Shown one piece after another: positions 22,990-33,419 of a stretch of DNA of 64,000 nt; within the stretch, counting starts at the first letter, position 1; each line of letters opens with the position of its first letter. A program made the translations under genes and the position numbers. The notes beneath the pieces were generated by a model. The model searched no databases. It was not told where the DNA came from and saw only the letters and a list, made by a program, of their open reading frames with translations. The stretch lies in assembly GCA_023014365.1 (NCBI GenBank), contig JAEBUN010000002.1, positions 3,596,001 to 3,660,000 of the forward strand, written 5' to 3'. The DNA comes from Lepiota brunneoincarnata (Eukaryota; Basidiomycota; Agaricomycetes; Agaricales; Agaricaceae).

Positions 22990-23895
22990 TGCATAAAACC
23001 TCATCCGCTGCTCTAATTCCACCAAGGAGGGTTCAACATTCAGCCCCGGCCATAATAGGAAGCGGTTGTCCTAGGATAACCTGAAGGACTCTGAGGTCCT
23101 GAGGCAGGGCAGAGTTCATTGAAGCACAAACACATCGTAGTGGTGACAAATGCTATTGGGGCGAGAGAATAGCTCACTGGACTGGCGTCTAGGGGCCCAT
23201 TGGGCCATAACATAAGATTAGTCTTGCTTAAGTATCGACCTGGTGAACACAGCGCAAAGAACTCACTCGGTATGCCGATACTGAAGGTCAGTTTTACCGG
23301 CCGCCGTGCATGAGTATGCGTTGTGCAACATACAAGTGCCTTTAGCGCGGTGCAGATGCTCGCAACTTGCGAGTGGGCATGACTATGGTGAGTGTTGTAG
23401 GCATATTGCGAGGCCTGGCGTGAGATGTTGACGAGGGATCTGGGATGATTGCCTTTCATCTGGCTGACAAGGAATGTTCGGGCAATAATCATAAGTACGT
23501 AAGACAGGAGAGGAACGAATAGAATACCTTTGATATTCCAAGCATTGAAGCTCCCGTATTCAAAATCTGCTGTCTTATATCTACCGAGAAAAGAGGCGAG
23601 AGTTTAACTGTGTTTGGTTGTGACGGCTTGTGAAGAATTTCGTGGATGTAAAGCCCGTGTTTTACAATGGTTGGATAATAAAGGAAAACGATGCAAGAAT
23701 GAATATCGCAATCAAAATCACACAAGCGAATACTGCATGGGTGACTATGATCCTGCCATTCTTCAGCCTAGCATATGTTTTTTGAAGGATGGTGAGATTA
23801 TTTGGATTAGAATCAGCTTCGGTTTGAGTAGTAAGAGTATCCCAAACGAGACTGAGCCACGAGATCCCGGGGCAAGCAACCAGAGAATACATAGC
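22990..23895 (-). CDS. Possible multi-exon membrane protein
   Basis: On the minus strand, an exon at about 23668-23892 carries a clear hydrophobic helix (VTHAVFACVILIAIFILAS) after a polar stretch. It could splice (GTAAAA...CACAG) to an exon with LSPLFSVDIRQQILNTGASM, followed by a GTATTC donor near 23538. Downstream exons cannot be joined in one frame. I do not recognise the family; treat the boundaries as rough. Confidence 0.25.
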
Positions 23896-24427
23896 TAATG
23901 GGAAAGAGAAAAGGAAGGCCTCAAAGTCGAAATGAGATGATCAAGCCAGTAGGTCAGAATGACCCGACGAAAAATCAAAAGCGACGCCATTATGGATGAT
24001 ATATTCCGTGCGGGAGATATGGCACGTATATTGAGTGTGCGTGGAACATAGTCGGGGCACGGTGCACAAATAGAGTGGGACGGAACACATATAATCTAGG
24101 TGTCGTGTACGAGTACGAGCGCGGGAATCGCGGCTTCTTCGTTAGTGTCTGTGGACTGAAGGCTGCGAAGGAAATCAATTTAGTTGCTGCATCGTTGGGA
24201 GTGACGAAAGGGAATATGGCTGTGAGTCGGACATCTGCTACTCTAAGTCGTATGCGAAGTGCTACTGTTTTCCGGCCATTTAGGGACTGAACGAAAGCAT
24301 TATAATTTCTGAATCTGCCCAGAGCCGGAGAAAACGGAAGCCAGCTGATGATCAACATGATACACAAGTGAGTCAGTGATGGGGCCGATGTCAGACCTGA
24401 CCCATTCCGGCCGGAAACATAGCCGTT

Positions 24428-27243
24428 ATGCCTCCTCGTCTTAGCAAACGCCAGCAACGCCAGTTAGAAGAGCTCGAGGCCCTGGGCGGATCCCCAAAGC
24501 ATTCAGAGCCAGGATCAAGCGATGATGAGGCGCCTATCGTCAACAATACGGGCGTATTCGCTTCAGGGGCGGTACGGCGACTTGGCACTGTCCCCCGCGA
24601 CCACCGTGTTGAACTCACCCACTAGTTTCTAGAGTCTGTCGAATCCGATGGCGACGGTGATCACACAGGACGAAGAACAGCTAACGAAAAAGTCAAAGAA
24701 GGGAAAGAAAAAGAGGAAAAAGCCTGCGTCGGGAGCCAGAAGCCAGCAGCATGACGACATGACGACTCCAGAGCAAGGACTCGCCACGCCGCCTCAAGCT
24801 GTGGTGAAAGCCCAATCCTCAGGTCGAAGCAGGGGAGATTTTGACAGCGAGCGAGCGGAAGGCGTTGAAAAAAGCGAAGCAGAAGGAGCGAAGGGCGAAG
24901 GCGGATGATATTGACCAGGTCCTTGCCCAGCTCTCTGTCAAGTGCGTGCAGTGCTCCTCTCCCGATAACCCGCTACTCATGCCATCAAAGGCCCTCGACC
25001 CAGGGGGACATTCCACAGTCAACCTCCAAAGATCATTCTCTTACCAATCTGCTTGGGGTGTCACTCCAACACTTGGACTCAGAAGCAGAACTACGCAAGT
25101 TCTTTGGCTCTCGGGTTGTACAGGCGACAAAAACAGGATCTTCGGCTTCATCCAGGCGGAATGCTGGTGCACTTAGGTCCCACCTCACACGGCCACAGTC
25201 AACGTGGTGGGCCGCCAATCAGCGAGAGGGTCTTTCGATACGACCCCTCACCGATGATGAGGTTCAAGATAAGCTCAAACGACACCGCTGGGACGCTGTT
25301 GATGAAAAGTGGTGGACCGTGGAGTACAGCAAGAAGTACAAGAGTATGACCAAGTCGTTCATGCAGACGGTCATGTCCGGAGGTTAGTTCTTTAGTGCTG
25401 GTCGTTCCAACCGATCAAAAACGTCTCTCCACAGATCCCCAAGGATTTTGGGATCTTCTTCGCAAACTACCGTGGCACGCAGACACGCTCCTCCAAGTAT
25501 CCGAGGTCTTCCGCCATCGAGAAGGTGGGTTTGATTTGCCTGTCGGGGACTTGCGCTGAAGTCACGTTAGAGCACGCTCAGGCTGTCGATTTTGTCGATC
25601 GGGCCCTCTTTACCTATGAACGATCTTTCATAGGTGCATTCAACCTCACGAGTGGACTCAACAGACTAGACTTCGATCGTGTTGAAAACCGACCATTCTT
25701 TCTCGCAATACATCGTCAGGTTGTGTGAGTATTTTTCTACCTCAACAACCATTACATCCAATTGACCCTTGCGTAGGGATCTGCAGCGACGAGGCTGCGT
25801 CCGGACAGGATTTGAGTTTGCCCGCTTACTCTACTCTCTAGACCCATGGACCGATCCACATGGCGCGCTTGCTGCATCTTGACCACGTTGCCGTCAAAGG
25901 CAGGCATGGGACAGTGGCTGCTGGACTGTCTACGACGTCTTTGACAGTCGTCGCGAATCAAGCAAAGATGCCCGCCTCAGTCCAAGCTTACTTCCCAGCT
26001 GGGCCTACAGCCGTGCCCTCGTCCTTCGAACACACGAAAAAGACGGAACCTATACGACGGCCACGAGAGCCTTGATTGAAGCGATCAAAGACTACCCCTG
26101 CATCGTCCCCCTCCTAGCAGACAAGCTCGAGATCAGCCTCCCCTCGTCCGTACGCAGTCACCCAGACTGCAAAATTCGAAACAGACGCGTCATCACTCTC
26201 GTATTCAGTTGGAATCCTTCACCTCCTCTCACATCTTTACACCCAACGCTCGTCGCAACTTTGGAAAGATCACACCTCTTGGTTCGTCGACACCGTTACA
26301 CAGACTTTCGCCTCCCTCCCCTCACCCAATTCCACACTTCCGCTCACTCCTCGGCGCAAGGCTTTGTTTGCATTATATGATTCCAGCGAAAGCCTCAGGT
26401 ATTCAGTATACAGACATATTGTCGTGCTTGAATCCTCCTATAGGCGCTTGTTTTCCTTCATTCCGCGATACGTTTTCGAAGGCAAGTCACTCGCATGCGA
26501 TCCGCTTCCGCCCAAAGACGCAGTAACACAATACGATGCGTCATTCTTTGAGGGTACGGAGGATATATTTGCTGTTGGGCCGAGGACAAGGAGGGACATA
26601 GCTTTGGATCGGCGGAGGTTGGCGCAGATGGTTCCCTGATGCGGGATTCAGGCAGCAGCTGGAGGTGTGTCTCTGGCTTTTCACTCGTATTTGTGTGTTG
26701 ATTGTCGTCACTCGTGTTAGGGATTCTTCGAGGCGCATGGTCTAGCGAACCGGTTTCCGGGAGGAATTGTCCAATTTGCTCAATTCGTTGCGCAGCTGCC
26801 GCCGGAGGAACTAGAGGATATGCTGTTGAACGGATTACTCGCTATGGGTGATGGCGGTGGTCCTGGTCTTGGTGCTGCGTTTGATGCGGGTTTATTTGGC
26901 TGCGGGTGGGATGCCGGGGCAAATGCCGGGAGAAGATATGTTGGCTGGGGTTCCGGGTGGTGAAGAAGGCGATCCCGGCGTGGGTGCATTTGAGCCTGAT
27001 CAGCGAGACGAGTCCGAGGCGACTGATGAAGAGGAGGACGAGGAGGACGAGGGAGGATGTTTCCGTAAGATTGTATCTCTTTTTCACTTGGAGGCTCTAT
27101 TACTGAACATAGGTGCTTCGTAGCCTATGCCGAGGATGATTAGGAATATTCTGGGCCGACTGTGGGGAAGGGCCACCCCCGCAGAGGAAAGCTCGTCAGA
27201 AGACGACGATGGGGATGCAGACGACCTGAATGCTGTTGATTAA
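24428..27243 (+). CDS. Tcf25/Rqc1-like protein with repeated +1 frame changes
   Basis: Family members work in the ribosome quality-control complex (yeast Rqc1) or as the TCF25 nuclear factor. The order fits: SKRQQRQLEELEAL at the N-terminus, a 54-base intron, an acidic patch, a Lys-rich patch, ALKKAKQKERRAK, LLGVSLQHLDSEAELRKFFG, the WWTVEYSKKYKSMTKSF region, WDLLRKLPWHADTLLQVSEV, HVAVK..GQWLLD, an SPSLLPSWAYSRALVLR segment, IEAIKDYPCIVPLLADKL, VVLESSYRRLFSFIPRYVFE, GGIVQFAQFVAQLPPEE and an acidic tail ending at TAA 27241-27243. Normal introns account for several joins. Others need a single extra base: near 24650, 24833, 25868, 25899, 25927, 26172, 26636 and 26897. Protein conservation on both sides of each is high, and every one is +1. 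It is either a very recent pseudogene or, more likely, real coding sequence with insertion errors. Confidence 0.8.
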
Positions 27244-27312
27244 TGAGTTGTAAAGATAGAAGCAAATGTAGTTGCAGTTGGTTGTTAGGTAGTTGTATAT
27301 ATGTATACTGTG

Positions 27313-28544
27313 TTACACTGGAGGCACAGAGGAGAGGAGAGCCTCTCTGAGCAAGGGAGCAGATCCACCATCCTCAGCAAGCATATCCGAGTCCTCTAGG
27401 TCACGATCCAGGTCACCAAGGTAATTTGCAGCACCTGACATATGTGCAATCCTACAACATGCTGCATGGAGATGAAGGTATCTTGGATCTGGGAGAGGTA
27501 GGTTCTCATGGGCAATGAAATGTACATTCTGTGGAAGGAGAAAATTCTTGTAATCCTTCTCATGAGCACATTGCAAGTTGTAGTGGTTATTCTGTGTTAT
27601 GCAAAGAAAATGTGAGGGTGATTGGAGTGAAATTGTTAAGGGAAAATTAAGCATACCTTTCCTTCTATTTCCTCAAACCAAATACCAAGAGTACCCATCT
27701 TGTGATGCACTTCATATGAGAGAGTCATAGTATTCTCCAGACAGTGGACTTTATGTCCCTCGAGCTCATTCATAATCTCTGGATAACCAAAACACTTTAT
27801 CACAGTCCAGAAAGATGCTATATACTCTTGCTGGAAAATGCATAAGTACCTTTTGTTCAGGTTGTTTGACTTTGAAGTAGTTCATAGATTCATCAAAAAT
27901 GTGATAGCAGCAAGTCACAGTAAACGGTTTGCCACTTTCCTCAGCAATTTTGAGCACCTGTGGATAAGCCTGTGTGCTAGAATCATCATACTTTCCAGTA
28001 ACCATGCAATGGAAGCCATCTCTTAATGAGAGCCTACCCAAAACTGATGAATATAAAGCTATGATAGCTAGACAGGCACATACCTGCTTCTTTGCAGTCC
28101 TATGATCTTGCGGACTCTCCTTCAAAGCTTTCTCAGTGTCTTGTCGCAGCCGGTCAAACCCTTGCCTCGAAGGGTGTTGTGATGACAAAGGGGTTGTCCC
28201 TTTACTTTTTCTGACTGCATTGTGTGTCATTATTGGCACTGAATTGAAGGTGAAGAGTTCGGACTTGCATGGACGGATAAAATACAACAAATAACGCCTT
28301 CCGAGCTCAGTACAAGTCTCGATTCCGCTCAGCCGGATGTCGGTGCTTGTTGCTGCAGTCCGCGATTTCCTTGAGGACATTGATCACGGGCTTCACGGCT
28401 GACAGGATCTAGCACAAGGTAGCCAAGAATGCGGGCATGAATCTTCTGATCTCTGCTTTCCGCAGCTCGTTCAGCTTCGAGGACGAAAGAATACAGGGTC
28501 TGGGCACCCTGATCCAGAGCAGTCTCGGTTGGTAGTGCGGTCAT
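27313..28544 (-). CDS. HNH-nuclease-domain protein (fungal expanded family)
   Basis: Starts at ATG 28544 (TALPTETALDQGAQTLYSF) and ends at about 27313. The central block LRDGFHCMVTGKYD followed by CCYHIFDESMN is the Cys/His-containing HNH-like core seen in a family widespread in Agaricomycetes. EIMNELEGHKVHCLENTMTL, LGIWFEEIEGK and the terminal LHLHAACCRIAHMSGAANYL fit the same family. The cellular role of this group is not established. Frame changes of +1 are needed near 28400, 28322 and 28020, next to otherwise conserved residues. The region around 27840 seems to need an unusually short intron of about 19 bases, or a 40-base one with a GTCAAA donor, before QQEYIASFWTVIKCFGYP. Confidence 0.7.
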
Positions 28545-29026
28545 TTTCGGCGAGGGGTCATAGGGATTGGACGACCCCTTGAATGTTTCAAAGTTCGATC
28601 ACGTGCACCCGCCGGAGTTTCGAATTTCAGAGGGCCTGCAACAGGGCCCCGGCATATGCTCTGCGGTGGCCAGGAGTCTGGCGGGGGTCGGCAACTGCGG
28701 TCGACAGACAGGAACCTAAGCAAGATCAGCATAGAGCCCTTCCGTGGGAAAAGATCGGGCGTCGCACGAAAATTCGGCGTCGGCGTTGTGGCTTCTTCAC
28801 CACTTTCAATTTCCAACTAGTCGCAGGTCACATTCCTCGCTGACGTTGGCCGTGCATGTAGCGAATCCCGTCTCGAAGTTTTTATACTTGCACACTTTCC
28901 AAGAGCCTGGACTACAATTGTTTGGGAGCCATAGTGCCTTAAAGGATATAACGGAGCAGGGGTTAACTTAAAATCTACGTACAGGCCTTGTAACCTACAC
29001 TAAAAAAACGCCGTGGCGACGCCCGC
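28545..29026. other. Intergenic, divergent and 3' flanks
   Basis: Promoter side of the HNH gene and 3' flank of the PPR-like gene. No coding potential recognised. Confidence 0.4.
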
Positions 29027-30799
29027 TCACAACAGAGCTAACTCTGACTTTTGCAATCTCCTGAGAGCCGCCTTCAACCCCCTACTAATCGTGGGCGGAA
29101 TCATCTCGCCCTTCGCATCAGCGATCACAGCCGACACATAGGAATGGGCAGCTTGCCCATACCCAAGCTTTCGCATAGACTCCGAATCCGCCAGTATGGC
29201 CTTCCTCAGAAGCCTTTCGAGCGGGATGGGACGAAAGGGGCGGTCAGGAGGAATCGGATCCTTGCCTGCCATGTTGCCAACCGTCGGCACCCGATACTTC
29301 CCCGGTTTTTCCTCGGATGGGGCGTCTTTGGTGTTGATATAAAGTGGCCAAGAGAGCTTGAAAGAGTGGCGACTAGTGACTTCCAATAGCCGACTCGCCA
29401 GGGCATCGCCTACCTGGTAGTCGGCTAAGTCGCGAGGGTCGATGGGGTAGGGTAAGCCCAGAAAGCGATCTGACCATTTATCATCGCCTACTTTTCTGAA
29501 CGATTTGAGGCCGTACGTAATACGGTTCATGAGATGTCGATACACAATCGTGTACGTCTTGACGTTTACGTGGATATGGAAGGCGGTAAAACAACGAATG
29601 ACAACAAAAGCACCTGCATAGTCTTGTTTGGAGATGAAGGAGCGGAGAACAGTGTTGAGAAGAGAAGTTGTGAGTTCGAATGTTGGCCCTTTCGGATCTC
29701 GGACGAGCGCCTCGATCATGTCGTGGTAGAGCTGGCGTGGACTGGGCACCACGTTGTCGTCAGAGAGGGGACGGCCACGACGAATCCTTCTTCTTTGGGA
29801 ATTATATAGACGATTCAGCACGTTGAAGAGGCTTCCGAAAGTGAAATCATCAGGGAGAAGTTTGGGATAGCCTTTGAGAACTTGATAGATGGCAAACGGT
29901 CTATGGAGCGAGTTTGCCCGAGCTTCGTAAGAAATGAGGGCGTTGAAGATGGGTATATTGGGTTTTAGGCCTTGTTGATCCATCATGTGGAGAGCGGTAC
30001 TGATGGCCTCTCGATCCCAGTGTCGTGTGTCGCGAATGGCACCGATGAATGAGGTATAGGCCGCCCGCATCTGGTCGTTGGCAATATTTGAGTCCGGAAG
30101 CTCGAATAACGTGTCCAGAGCTTGCTTGACCTCGCCAATCCGAGTTTGGGAGCCAATCAATTTCTTGTAAAAATCTTGCTTGGGATCGAAGTCATCGTTT
30201 GCGTGATGGGTCTTGTAGAACTCGGTAATGGTCGTATTCAGAGTGTCCGAAGACATCTGAAGTTCGGACATGGTGGCAAGCAACTGCATGAAATCATCAC
30301 TGGTGAACGATGGCTTTTGAACGATCGCATGCAGTGACTTGAGGAGCTCCACTTTGGTACCCTCATCAGCGACCGCGATTGCAACCGCAAGCATATGGGC
30401 TTCCAGGGAAGGCGAAATAATAAAGCCTTCCGCAATCATGCGCTCATAGGCCGCAGCGGCAGCGGGTAGACAGCAACGGCCGATGAGAAACCGGATAACA
30501 TTCTCGTAAACGTCATGCGGATGAAAGATGATGGGTATGAAGTGGTCGAGTTTTTCCTTGATACGGGAAACGATGAGTTCGTGATCATCGGTGCTGTCGA
30601 TTGATGACTCGAGAGCCTTGTATAGCGCTACAATCCTGGAGCTCCGGGTCATTTGTGCACATTGTGTTCGTTCCACACCCTGCTTGGTTCGACGGAATGC
30701 GAGTGGTTTGGTTGCAGTTATGAATGCCCTCTCTGTAGGCCGTGGCCGGAACTTGCACACACGAGCCCTATTTAGAAGGCAGACACGTGTCCTTAGCAT
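29027..30799 (-). CDS. PPR-like protein, probably mitochondrial
   Basis: A single uninterrupted 590-codon exon, unusual in this window. The N-terminus is basic and free of acids (MLRTRVCLLNRARVCKFRPR), like a mitochondrial presequence. The body is all helical, with PPR-style pairs: VIRFLIGRCCLPAAAAAYER, HMMDQQGLKPNIPIFNALIS and YAGAFVVIRCFTAFHIHVNV followed by KTYTIVYRHL. Such proteins bind organellar RNA for processing or translation; the particular target cannot be read here. The frame is intact over 1.77 kb, which shows that single-base frame breaks elsewhere in the window are not uniformly spread. Confidence 0.75.
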   Translation of the reverse strand: MLRTRVCLLNRARVCKFRPRPTERAFITATKPLAFRRTKQGVERTQCAQMTRSSRIVALYKALESSIDSTDDHELIVSRIKEKLDHFIPIIFHPHDVYENVIRFLIGRCCLPAAAAAYERMIAEGFIISPSLEAHMLAVAIAVADEGTKVELLKSLHAIVQKPSFTSDDFMQLLATMSELQMSSDTLNTTITEFYKTHHANDDFDPKQDFYKKLIGSQTRIGEVKQALDTLFELPDSNIANDQMRAAYTSFIGAIRDTRHWDREAISTALHMMDQQGLKPNIPIFNALISYEARANSLHRPFAIYQVLKGYPKLLPDDFTFGSLFNVLNRLYNSQRRRIRRGRPLSDDNVVPSPRQLYHDMIEALVRDPKGPTFELTTSLLNTVLRSFISKQDYAGAFVVIRCFTAFHIHVNVKTYTIVYRHLMNRITYGLKSFRKVGDDKWSDRFLGLPYPIDPRDLADYQVGDALASRLLEVTSRHSFKLSWPLYINTKDAPSEEKPGKYRVPTVGNMAGKDPIPPDRPFRPIPLERLLRKAILADSESMRKLGYGQAAHSYVSAVIADAKGEMIPPTISRGLKAALRRLQKSELALL

Positions 30800-31593
30800 G
30801 TGCCAGGGTTCGTCATGGATTGGCCGAGGTCATCGAAAGTCGCAGTGGGAGGTAAAAAGAAAATTTATGACATGGGTATTTACTATTACCTACCGGACCA
30901 AATAAAGACCAGCGCCCAGCGTTTTCAACCGCCTACAGCGATCCCACCACATTTTTGATGACTCGTGGCTGAAACTGTCCGTCTGATCAGAATTCATGCA
31001 TGGACTGACCGGCCAGGCGAATGGAACCGGTATTAATGGGTTTATGCGGCGGGGATATCGTGTCATAACCAACGAAAGAAATTCTGAACACTGAAGAGCT
31101 GAAGCACTGTCGATCCTCACCAGAGCTCTTGTTTTCCACTTTCGATGTTTGTACCAAAATCCTCAGACATAACGGCTACTTCGTAGTGGCAAAAGTTCCT
31201 CCGTCACGAGCGGAACTACAGTTTTCTCAAGACTGTCAACAATTCTAGGCTCAACAACAAAATATGCATGATCATCAAACGGTAGCACGAGTCACTATGG
31301 GCCATGCTCAGAGAGTTTATTTTTGGACCCACTTACCGACGCATCTATCAGTTGCATCCTGGATAGGGCCTTGCATATTAACACGAACACAGGGCCCAAT
31401 ACCTTCTATCGCTCACACGCGGAGAATGAAGTTGTGCGGTGATTCAGTGTAAATTTGATTTCCCCGATGTTGTCGTGTCCTCCCAGCACGAAAACAACAA
31501 ATTTCGCCTGATTCGCTTCAGGTGGCTTCTGGTATAAAAACGAGAAAAAAACAACTTGGATCCTCAGCAAGTTCGTTTGCCATCCGCAGTAGA
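30800..31593. other. Intergenic with LysM promoter
   Basis: Divergent spacer between the PPR-like gene and the LysM gene. TATAAAAA at about 31533-31540, about 55 bases before the LysM ATG, is a likely core promoter. Nothing else is recognised. Confidence 0.5.
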
Positions 31594-32249
31594 ATGTTCG
31601 CCTTCACTACTCAAGCTCTCGGCGCCTTCTCCGCTGCTCTGCTCTTGGGTCCGTTGATTTACCTGTCTACATTTTCAATGATGCTCACTCGATTATTGTC
31701 CACCAGCGAATTCCGGACGTGCGCAGCCCACTCCCACTTGTGCTCGGCAGTACACTGTCAAGCCCGGGGACGTTTGCGATGCTATTTCGGCTGCTCAGAA
31801 TGTGTCCACGTATGCTCTCACTTTCCTAGGTCAATTCTTAGTGACTCAACAAAATAATTCAGGTTCCAGCTTGCCCATGTGAACCAGGGTGTAATTAACC
31901 CCGATTGCTCGAACTTGTTCGTTGGAGAGGTATTGACAATAGCAATAGGAACGATTTATTACGTGCAAACTAACAAATCGCTCTAGCCACTGTGCCTCGG
32001 TATTACGGGGCAGGATTGCAACAAAGTTCACGTCGTCATAGAAAATGATAACTGCCTTGATATTGCAGCCACCGCAGGCATCGCCTTTGCAACTCTTACA
32101 GCCAACAACCCCAATGTTGATGCTGCCTGCACTAACATATACCCTGGAGAGGTTAGTCCAAATACGTTGCCGCAGTTTACCTTTTAAAGACTGAACCTCT
32201 TTCACTTTAGGTTCTTTGTATTGCTTCTGAGGTCATTAATTATGCTTAA
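31594..32249 (+). CDS. Secreted two-LysM protein (copy B), intact
   Basis: Five exons join without frame conflict: 31594-31648, 31707-31809, 31863-31929, 31987-32151 and 32211-32249, giving 142 residues. A signal peptide (MFAFTTQALGAFSAALLL) is followed by a short PTPTCA linker and two LysM domains. The first runs QYTVKPGDVCDAIS to INPDCSNLFVGE and the second HVVIENDNCLDIAATAG to DAACTNIYPGEVLCI. Paired Cys residues fit secreted fungal LysM proteins that bind chitin oligomers. In plant-associated fungi these mask chitin from host receptors, which is family knowledge rather than shown here. Its pseudogene sister is copy A at 17290-17685. Confidence 0.85.
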
Positions 32250-33245
32250 GAAAGTGTAGATTCTATGTAAAGAAGCTTTCTCACGAGATATGTCCTTGTT
32301 CTAAGCGCTCTTGTTAGCTCTATACCCTCTGCGAATTGGAAAGTGGATAACGACGTTACGATCTTGTTTTAAGCAAAGTTGCCCGTCTGATTGGCTTGCG
32401 AAGCCGTATGTGTCACCAGGTATGGGAAGTAATCATATCCGATGCTGGGTCCCATCCAAACGGAATTTGATACATACCCTCTATGTGCTTGATAACGGCT
32501 GTGCGACGCGAGTGCTCGAACTGAAAAGGCCTGAGGTGACCGTGAGAATACATGCGACCAGGGGACGTTGAACCAGTGATGGGCGAGCTATTAGCGAGCT
32601 GTCGAAAGCCATTGATCTAGCCAGCTGGCTTGATAGCTAGCTAAAGTACTACTAGCGATGGCTAAGGCGGCGCCGCGTGGGACGCTAAGTTTTGATCTTA
32701 TCCACGCCTCGAAAAACCTATGCAAATGCTCGCCTGGCTGAAAATCAGTAAGATACATATCAATTAGTACAAATCTAATCAGCTTCGTTTTTCCACAATG
32801 CCACGCTAGCTATCAAAAGCTATTGGCTTTGGATCAATAGCTGGCACGCTCTCGATTGGCTCGCCCATTACTGATTAGAATGTATGATTTGATGAATGTA
32901 CGTCTCGAAATATTGCAGAAGAATGCAACGGGTAGTTAGAGAATGGGAAGACATGCTCAGCTTTATGTGCACTCAATCACTCTACAAATCGTGGACAGTA
33001 GCCCTTGCTGCGGAAGGAGAACGTGTATATGTTGAGCAGGACATAGGAGCGATATAATGAATGGACTCAAGACACTATTCCACGAGAGAGATTACAGTCG
33101 TTCTGTTGTATTTAACTATTGCCAAGTTGGGTTGTACCCCCGCCCGGCTGCCACCGGTACAAGCCCTGCCTACAGTCATCAATGAGCTCCTATCATCCAA
33201 TATAACTTGGTAGGCACCTATTTCATCCCCCGGGTCCTAATTTCC
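31863..33245. repeat. Segmental duplication, arm B
   Basis: Counterpart of 17290-20036, with two large internal losses. The LysM gene and about 320 bases of 3' flank align. The N-terminal part of the unknown gene is missing and replaced by a 300-base inverted-repeat element. About 120 bases of that gene remain (32876-33000; CTCGAAATATTGCAGAAGAA), the rest of it is gone, and the distal border reappears at 33163-33245. Confidence 0.75.
32574..32873. mobile_element. 300-bp MITE with CAGTG ends
   Basis: The left end CAGTGATGGGCGAGC is matched by the complement of the right end GCTCGCCCATTACTG. Inside, AGCT/TAGCTAGC-rich blocks are arranged as partial mirror copies (TTGATAGCTAGC on one side, GCTAGCTATCAAAAG on the other). 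CAGTG ends recall hAT-type elements, but an 8-base target-site duplication is not visible (CGTTGAAC left, ATTAGAAT right). That may be because the element sits at a deletion junction. Confidence 0.65.
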
Positions 33246-33419
33246 ACAGTACAAGGTAATATATAGATTAAACTAACGACCCAGGTCTTCGTCTATGGAC
33301 TTTCCGGCCATCCGACTGATCTGAGTACAAACCGAGCCAAATAACTTCCTTTGGTTAACAAATACACGATAAGATCAATTGCACACGGAATTTTCAGGCC
33401 TCACCCACTATCAACAGGG

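Noticed and set aside
24650..24670. Very short intron (GTGATCACACAG, 12 bases) to explain a frame change in the Tcf25-like gene
   Set aside because: Too short for spliceosomal removal and a multiple of three, so it would not change the frame.
24800..24850. 44-base intron GTGAAAG...GACAG to explain the frame change near 24833
   Set aside because: Its length gives the wrong phase, so the downstream ASERKALKK segment would remain out of frame.
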